A stretch of 49,471 nt of DNA from Dichotomocladium elegans (Eukaryota > Mucoromycota > Mucoromycetes > Mucorales > Lichtheimiaceae), in the NCBI GenBank assembly GCA_025716815.1, contig JAIXMN010000065.1:1-49471 (forward strand). Reading direction: 5' to 3'. This document shows, piece by piece, positions 42,314-49,471 of this stretch. The position numbers and the translations under genes are program-made. Each line of letters starts with the position of its first letter. Positions within the stretch are counted from its first letter, which is position 1. The notes beneath the pieces were generated by a model that was not told the origin of the DNA, made no database searches, and saw only the letters and a list, made by a program, of their open reading frames with translations.

Positions 42314-42964
42314 TGTCATGACCAAAATGGGAATCAATTTAGGGTCGTGCATTTTCATTCATGCAATGGACACCCTTATTGCATTAATTTGCTTCCCGGC
42401 CAATTCCCCAATCTATCGACTGCATTTATTAATTTCCAGTCAGTATCTCAACGTCCAAGGCTATCTGAACTCTGGTCCTACACATCATAGCTAGTATAAA
42501 TACTGCCATAGTTTGTCTTAATAAATATCATCAGATTATTGTCCCAATTACTGAAAACCACTTACCTTGTCCTGATCGAGCCTCGGTCCTGTCCTGTAAA
42601 CCGTTTCTGCTCTTATCCCGAAGTATCTGATCCGTCTTGTCGCGCCTCTCCGGCTCTGCCTTGTTCCTGGTAGTTATCCGACTTGGTGTATGCTGCGTAA
42701 TGGAAAGTACTTAACACCCACCCCTTTAGTCTAGCTCTTGACTTGCTTCCTGTTCTCTTCTTGTCTTGTTTTGATCTGCCATCTGGCATACTTCTGGTTA
42801 GTAGTACTAGCGTTGATTTTAGAATAGCTTCCTGATCTTTCCACTTTATTCCATTACCGGCATTACCGCTATCTTCCAGTTCCTAGTCCGTGCCTTCCTC
42901 TTATCCTGTCCTCTGTCCGAGCGCAAGTCCTGTTATCTAGACTACCCCCAGTTGTATTCTGACA
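42314..42964 (+). repeat. LTR6, 3' LTR of element F
   Basis: 651 bp. Differs from the 5' LTR at one C/T (near 42711) and at two bases in the last 12 (GTATTCTGACA instead of ATAATCTGACA). Confidence 0.96.
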
Positions 42965-45900
42965 CTATGCCAGTATTCGATGATGAATCCAGGATCGGTG
43001 AATTTGTCGGGTGTCAACCATTGATCATCTTCAGGTCCATAACCCTTCCATCGTACGCGATATTGACGGTTTCCTGGCTTTCCTTTGTGTGCAATGATGG
43101 CCTGTACTTCATATAATTCATCTTGAGGGACAACTTCGTCTTGATTGATCAGTTTCATCTCAGAGGGTGAATAGTCGCGAGGCATTAACGCTCCAGTTTC
43201 ATCTTGCAACACATATGATCCTCCTTGTGTTTTGCGTAGCACGGTATAAGGTCCTTCAAAGATCGGAGCTAGCTTGCTTTTCCGGTTCTGTACACGGACC
43301 ATCACATGACTCCTTTCTGGGAAGTCTGTCAAGTGATGTTTTTCGTCAAATTTTTTCTTCTGTTTATCTCCATGCTCTTCCACTTTTCGTTTCAAGGCAG
43401 GAAAGACGACATCGTGCATATACGCGGCACGTTCCATTAATTCCTCGTGTGTGGACGCGTGTTTTTCAACAGCATTCTTGTCGCGGTAGTCTTTCAACTC
43501 GTTAATTCGTCGCGCGAACATGAGGGAGAATGGGGAGGAACCCAACCTCTCAGAAATGCGGCTGTTGATTTCCAGCTGTGTACTGGGAACGTAGAAATCC
43601 CAGTCTTTACCGGCACCTTGTAGTTTCTTGCGAATGACACTCAGCGTGGTTTGCACCCATCGTTCGGCAACACCATTAGCGCGTGGGTGATAAGGCGTAG
43701 TAAGTCGGTGGTCAATTCCCAGATTCTCAACAAAGGTCTTCATCTTGAAGTTCTTGAATTCGCTTCCGTTATCTGACTGAATAATCTTGGGTAGTCCGAA
43801 ATCGCAGAATACAGACTTGAAAACTTCAATGATGGTATCGGCCGCCTTGTCTGGTAGTGCGCGCAGTATACAAAAGCGTGTGCACACATCGACAAAGACG
43901 ATAATGTAATTGTTTCCTTTGCATGAAGTGCGATGAAAGTTAATCAAGTCAACTGCCCAGTGATCACCTGGTAAGTATGCGTATATTGGTCGCAAGGGAT
44001 TGAAACCTCGTTTGCCAATGTTGTAACGTTGACATTGAATGCATGATCGTACATGCTCTACCGCATCTTGGAACAAGTTTGCCCAGTGGACACCATCGGC
44101 ATGCAGCGATCGCACAATATGCTCTGCTCCTTCATGACCGCCCGTTAAGTGTGCCTTTTCCAACAATGCTGGACGTTCGGCCTCAGGTGGACACATCATA
44201 TCTTGTGGAAATTCGAGAGGCCTGATGACGAATACACGTTTGTTGGACGGATTTTTCTTTGCCGACCGTATAATAGGAACATCACCCCCCTCCAGCTGGT
44301 CGGCAGGGGCGAACAAGCGAGAAAGGTTATCGGGCAGCACATTCTCAATACCTGGTAGATGAATCACTTGGAAGGAATAATCGAGAAGAGTATCTAACCA
44401 GTTAATCATCATAGGATTAGCAATCTTCTGGGTATGTAGGTACATCAGCGCTTTATGATCGGTGTATAGGGTGAATGGATTTCCCCATAGATACTGATGA
44501 AACTTCTGTAGCGCATATACAACTGCTAGCAGCTCTCGTTTGGTTGTTGAATAGTTGCGTTCGGATTTGCTGAGAGAGCGAGCCATAAACGATACATATT
44601 GCTTCACACCATCGTTCATTTGAAAGAGGACGGCGCCAATCCCGTAGTTGGATGCATCAGTAGCCACGTAGAACGGTAATGAGAGATCTGGGTATCGCAA
44701 GAGGGTACGCTCAGCTAACAGAGCTTTCAGCTTATTGAAGCAGGCAGTATGCTCGTCAGTCCAGAGCTGATTCAAAGATCCAGCGGAACGTAACGCATCG
44801 AGTGGCGCACTGATCTCAGAAACCTTTGGAATATGGTCGCGGAAATAATTGATGATCCCCATGAAACGCATTACATCCTTGCCCGTTCGTGGTATAGGCC
44901 ACTGTAGGACATTGGTAAGTTTTCGTTCATCAGGGGTAATACCACTCTGCGAGATACAGAATCCAAGTAGATAAACCGATCGTTGGGCAAAATGGCACTT
45001 TGCGGGATTGAGGAGCAAATTGACGTTGGTCAGTGCTTGGATAGCCAATTGGACGTGGCGTGTATGTTCAGCCATTGTACGCGAGTGTACTACGATATCA
45101 TCCACGAAGGTTTGGACAAATGGCATCTCCTTGTAAATCGACGACATCACTCTTTGGAACTTGGACGATATGGGTTTCAAACCGAAAGGACATCTGCGGA
45201 ACATATATTGGATTCCATCGTGAGTGAATGTGGTCTTGTGCTGGTCAGCTTCATTAATCTGGAATCGATGGAACGCGCTCTTGAGATCTAGCGTAGTGAA
45301 TACAGCTGAACCACCTAAGGATGAAAAGATTTCCTTGATCAAAGGTAATGGATATCGGTCATCAGGAAGATACTTATTAATGTGGCGAGGATCCAGACAT
45401 GGGCGTTTGCCAGTCTTGTTGCCATATTCATCCTTCTTGTCGGCCAAAGTGAGAGGACTGTTCCAGCTGGAATTGACAGATGCCTTGACAATAATACCGT
45501 CTTCGAGCCAACTTTTGACAGCATCATCAACAATGGGACGTACAGCATAAGGTAAAGGGTATTGTCGTTGATATGCGGATACACCTTTGGGAGTGTCGAG
45601 ATAGATGACTGACTCGGGTACCGTACAGAAAGCATCTTTCGGGATCGTTGCATTGGCCTTGATATATGGTTCGAGTGCCCTATGGAATGCGGTTTGTTCA
45701 GACGGTGTACCTGCAGGTGAATTGTTCGGTTCGGCTTCATCTTCATATGGCACGACACGTTCATCCTTCTTGTTTAATAGTTCGTCGTCATCATCCCACC
45801 TTGTCGCAACGCCAGTCAAAGCAACACCAAGTCTTGGCAGTAAGTCTAGACCTATTATGACATCGGTGTCATCATTAAGATCCATAACTTCAAACGAATG

Positions 45901-47652
45901 CTTGATAGTTCGATGGTTGTAGCATATAAGAAGCGGATCGGTGGTGCCCAAACGGGGTAATTGATCATTTTTTCCAGCGTATAGGATGAGTCCTGAAGCG
46001 TCATTGATAACCCAGTTGTTTTTTAAGCAAATATCTTTATTAAGGACCGACATTTCCGCTCCAGTGTCGAGGAGACCCAAGAGATGCTCACTCTGTACGA
46101 GGATAGGAGTTGTCAGCCTTAAAGAATCGCTTCGGGTATTCAACGCATTCAAACGCAATCGCTTACCGGACGAATGTTTAGCCAGTTCCAGACAGGCATC
46201 AGCATCAAGCTCCATGAGCTCGAGCTCCTCGTCGGCGGGGTGCTTCTTTTCGGCAACCTGTCGAGCAGGGCACGAATCGGCAGTGGCGGTCTTGTTGAGG
46301 GTTAGGCGGTTAAGCCTCTTGCGCTCCCTCTTCTCCTTCATCGCGATCTTGTACTCCTCGCAGCGATGGCCCTTGCTCCTGTCCTTCTTGCAATAGATGC
46401 AGCGGCTTTCCTTGATGGCACGCTGCTCTTCAGTAAGTTCCTTGGCGGGTTTTGGCTTGGGCTGGGGGGACTTGCTGCGCCGACGGCGCTCTGAACGTTC
46501 ACGACGTTCGTGACGCCAATCGTGTCCGTCGCGGCGGAAGGAACGGTTTCTCGATCGTCGATCGGAATAGCGGTGGTGGTGGTGCTCGGCAGGGTCGTCA
46601 CGTTGGGCACGCGAACTACGATTGCGAGTGCGGATCTCCGTCGCCTGGATCAGTACGCCAAGTCGGACAACCTCCTCAACGCATTGGGGTCGACGGGAGC
46701 CATGCTGGCCATGCCACGCAACTCGAACGTCCTGCTGGAAGTCGGCTTCCAGGGAAAACAAGAAACGCATCGCCATATTCTCGTCGTCCTTGATGCCAGC
46801 CTTCTTCATCGCGTCTTGGTACTCGTCACCGTAGTCGAGGATATTTGCCCCACGGGGCATCTCCATCGTGAACACCTTGGTGGCGGCAGACAGCGAACGA
46901 CTCGTGCCATGGAAACGTTCGGCGAACACTCGGCAAACCTGTGACCAGTCGTATCCTTTGTTAGCAACGTAAGAATCAAACCAGTTACTCAGGTTGGCGG
47001 GCATAGCAAGCGCGAGCCAGTGCTGCCAGTCGTGGTCCACATCCACCTCACCAGCCTCAAGAACGAGCTGGAAGCGGCGGAGGAACTCTTCCACCGAGCT
47101 GAACACCTTTTGGCCAGGGTCGGACAGGGTCAATCCCTGCACTTGGAACAGAGGGATGTCGCGAATGCTGACGCGGCCGCTCCTGGAAGGAATGGACCTC
47201 ACACACTCATCGACAGACGACACACCAAAAGAAGTGCAAACGGAATCCGTGGCAGGGACAGCTGGCTTGTCAGGTCGAAGACCAGCAATGGGCACAGGCT
47301 GCAACGCGGCAATGATCGCCTTCTGGTCATTGACCAAGCGACACGTCAACGCAATACGCCCGGAAATCGCCTCGATCGCCTCTGCGTCCTGGGCCTGGTA
47401 CGCCTTGTTTTGCTCCACACACAGCTCCTGGAGCTCGGCCTGCTTCTGCGCCAGAAGCGCGGCGACAGCAGCCAAAGCATCGGCGGGTTGTTGGGGAGTT
47501 TCTTGCACTTGCGTGCGCTCACCCATGCTCACATCGTCGTCGGCAACACCGGGAAAGGAATCGACCTCGGGGTCGCGGACAGGGGGAACCAGAGAACCTT
47601 GGACGGTGGTGGCGGCAGTTGGCAACTCGGTAGTGTTGTTGAGAGTATTCAT
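42965..47652 (-). pseudogene. Gag-Pol of element G, interrupted near its end by element F
   Basis: Open from ATG 47650-47652 to the F insertion, about 1563 codons; with the piece at 36936-36784 the ancestral length is about 1611. Domain order as in B, but the reverse transcriptase is complete (VRPIVDD...WNSPLTLADKKDEYG present). Coiled coil ALLAQKQAELQEL, zinc knuckle CIYCKKDRSKGHRC (W to R relative to B), protease LLDTGAEMS, FVDD, RNase H TDASNYG, integrase HLTGGHEG and SDNGSEF, chromodomain YEVQAIIAHKG. Two private changes may matter: FRGCPFG reads FRRCPFG in the reverse transcriptase, and DHKALTYL reads DHKALMYL in RNase H. Apart from F there is no stop or frameshift, so G was probably coding-competent when F landed. 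Confidence 0.94.
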
Positions 47653-47661
47653 TGTAAAAAA

Positions 47662-48116
47662 TGTGGTAAATAAGGTTTGTAGAGACTGTGAAAGTACAAT
47701 GAGACTCTTGGAGGTGTTTTTAATAGAAAGAAAAATTCTTCTGTCTGTTTACTCCTACACTACATAGTTGTTTATATATTGTTATGGATAAAATAGATTC
47801 CGCCCGATTGACATGGGTCAATTGTCCTGGAAATTTCCATAAGAGGAGTTGTTGGGGTGCGGTACTTGACAAGTCATAGAAAAACTTTTCGTTCGTTCCT
47901 GTAGCTGAATCCCAGACCATCCTCACGTCGGTAAAACCTCAAAAAACCCAGTGGGAAAAAATAGAGGAGAAAAGACTGTGGATATGGATCTAGTGGCTAT
48001 GTATGATCGTGTTTCCCTTGGCTGAGTCGTGTTTCTGTATTGCGGTTGTTCCAGTTCTTTACATCATTGCCATGGATATTCACTTCATTGGTGCTCTTGC
48101 AATCACCTATGCGACA
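47662..48116 (-). repeat. LTR1, 5' LTR of element G
   Basis: 455 bp; ends CCACA nine bases before the gag ATG. The flank GATAG (48117-48121) belongs to transposase gene K. Confidence 0.95.
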
Positions 48117-49374
48117 GATAGCTGCCAGTAATGTCATAGAGGGCGATCGAAGAACCGGAACGACTACATGAGCTGCTTTCCCCACTTCCGATCGTGCATA
48201 ATTTCTATGCATACTAGCATTAAATGATGCTTCATCGATGAAAACACAGTTTGTCGTGTAGTCAAGAATGCCTTTGTCAACCCAATTAAGCACCCAATCA
48301 CGCCTCATCTCCCTGGTTTCATTATCGTCACGGCGCTCCGGATATCTGCCGGCACGCTTCAAAGATAGTCTGCATTGGTTACAGAGGTGCCGGTGAAGAG
48401 TTGAGATAGGTATAAGGGTACCGATCTCTTTGAGGTAGTGTTCCTGAATCTGCATTAACGTAGCAGTATTATGCTTGGTGATGAATTCGCGGAGAAAAGC
48501 GTCACCACTCGGGCTAGTTTTACGTGGTGCTGTCCTGCCTTTCCGACCAGGTAGAACAACACCACCATTTTCATTAAATCGTCGAATAACATTACCGACA
48601 TTCTGACGCGAGGTTCCAACTATTGCTGCTGCAACGGCATGCGTTGCACCACATAGTTTAACAAGCTCAATGATCTTATTGATCTGATGAGCAGTTAAAT
48701 TCGGTCCATTCTTATGATTGCTGGTACTGTGTACGCGCCTCGATCTTAAGCTGGGTTGCTCGATCACTTCTTGTTCAACAACAAGCGACGCTGAAGAATT
48801 ATCATCACGCAACAGGGACTGTAAGACTGACCTTTGGCGAACAGACTGGGGGATATCGGGCAAACTGCCATCTCTGCCATGATTGTAGTTGATCTCGGTC
48901 TCATCGCTGTCACTATTACTGTCACTCTTGTAATCGCTCTCTGATTCGTCGATCTGGAAGCGATATTTGGTGAATGCCGAGTCATTCGTGCCATCCACCA
49001 TTTCATCTTCTAGATCGATTTCCTCGTCGCCTTCTTCATGTCTGCTGTTGACTTCATCACCTTCGCAATCGTCATCGTCACTCATTGGCTTGGCCACAGA
49101 ATCATCTACATAAGTTTTTCAGCAAAACCGTATTTTGTATATTTTGGATACTGATCACTGGCCACTCATCAGAATCCGCATCCTGTATGCGCATACCATC
49201 GTCTTCACGAAGATCTAATGATGCCATAGATCTGGTCAGCCGTCGTGTCAGGAGAAGAGCGGAACTGTGCACAAATTGCGAGCGCATCTGTGAAGGGACT
49301 ACTGGTCGATAATGATGCTTCGTGACCTTGGCAACAGTGCGCGCCGAGAGTTTATTGGATTTTGAGGAAGCCAT
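48117..49374 (-). pseudogene. Tc1/mariner-IS630-like transposase K, 3' part lost
   Basis: Exon 1 49374-49152 starts at ATG (MASSKSNKLSARTVAKVTKH); a 46-base intron (49151-49106, GTATCC...TATGTAG) joins in frame to exon 2 (49105-48117). Without splicing exon 1 ends at a stop near 49102. The protein has a basic N-terminus, a long acidic/serine linker, then a helix-turn-helix (LTAHQINKIIELVKLCGATH, GTSRQNVGNVIRRF) with an RKGR hook, a second helical unit (TLMQIQEHYLKEIGTLIPIS), and the first catalytic aspartate in VFIDEASFN. It is cut by LTR1 after SMTLLAAI, so the other two acidic residues are missing. The open frame that continues into the LTR (to 47997) is artificial. It could be a domesticated or element-encoded gene; terminal repeats were not found. 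Confidence 0.8.
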
Positions 49375-49471
49375 CTTATAGGGAACAAGGGTACACGGAT
49401 AAATCTTTGCGAAGAAGAGGTGATCAAGGAATTATGAAAGCGCCTTAAGTGGGTATCCGTTCTAGCTCTTG
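49375..49471. other. Region upstream of transposase K
   Basis: 97 bases holding the 5' flank of K. No terminal inverted repeat can be confirmed because the other end of the element is absent. Confidence 0.4.

Larger units (their letters stand above)
36937..42964 (+). mobile_element. Chromovirus F, complete and apparently intact
   Basis: 651-bp LTRs at 36937-37587 and 42314-42964, differing at three positions by eye; gag 37635-38555, pol by -1 frameshift to 42301, polypurine tract GAAGGGGAGCTAC (42301-42313). Perfect CTATG duplication. Both frames are open and all catalytic motifs are present, so it may be autonomous. Inserted in the last codons of element G pol in the opposite orientation. 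Confidence 0.96.
30578..48116 (-). mobile_element. Family-1 element G, split by the CACTA element and element F
   Basis: 5' LTR 47662-48116, gag-pol 47652-42965 continuing at 36936-36784, 3' untranslated region 36783-36753 and 31077-31033, 3' LTR 30578-31032. Two later insertions separate these parts: F (36937-42964, CTATG) in the last codons of pol, and a CACTA element (31078-36752, GAG) after the stop. The two LTRs differ at about three positions. The flanks do not match (GGGGG at 30573-30577, GATAG at 48117-48121), unlike the other complete elements here. Confidence 0.93.

Noticed and set aside
47997..48116. C-terminal end of the transposase K frame
   Set aside because: The last 40 residues are LTR1 sequence read through at the insertion site.

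Overview
The window is eukaryotic and almost entirely transposable elements. Long Ty3/gypsy (Metaviridae) gag-pol genes with chromodomains, spliceosomal introns of about 46-67 nt, a Plavaka/CACTA-type DNA transposon, a Tc1/mariner-IS630-like transposase and a nuclear tRNA-Ile(AAU) point to a fungus, most likely an early-diverging one (Mucoromycota); the lineage is inferred from gene style, not proven. The tRNA is the only evident non-transposon gene.

Left half (1-24310) is one nest whose order can be read from target-site duplications (TSDs). J (minus strand, only gag and one LTR visible) was hit by D (plus, right end 11968) and by C (12151-23635, TSD CCCGG). D was hit by H (right end 6982), by solo LTRs at 7821-8188 (TSD CACGT), 8213-8646 (TSD AAGTG) and 11033-11488 (TSD ACTGG). 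H was hit by A (65-5885) and by a solo LTR (5991-6293, TSD GACAG). C was hit by B (12685-18398, TSD GCGAG).

Middle (24311-26522) is an island of older sequence with a diverged tandem duplication of about 0.75-0.8 kb ending at the tRNA-Ile gene, followed by an LTR-like stretch.

Right half (26523-49471): E is a 5'-truncated chromovirus (26523-30577). It abuts G, a family-1 element (30578-48116, minus) that was split by a Plavaka/CACTA transposon (31078-36752, TSD GAG) and by F, a complete chromovirus (36937-42964, TSD CTATG). Beyond G lies the 5' part of a DDE transposase gene, K, with one small intron. G has no matching TSD, so its two flanks were probably joined by recombination.

How the pieces work: A, B and G form family 1 (455-bp LTR, single fused Gag-Pol ORF); C is a sister family (399-bp LTR). 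F uses separate gag and pol frames joined by a probable -1 frameshift at G GGA AAA. None of the three families with a visible 5' leader (family 1, C, F) has a tRNA-type primer site. Instead each leader is complementary to a motif downstream of the TATA box in its own LTR, which fits Tf1/sushi-type self-priming; the pairing covaries between family 1 and C. F looks autonomous. B and C have LTR pairs identical by eye but defective pol genes, so they were probably mobilised in trans. The CACTA element carries a split transposase gene and a second, convergent four-exon gene for a basic, coiled-coil protein of unknown function.
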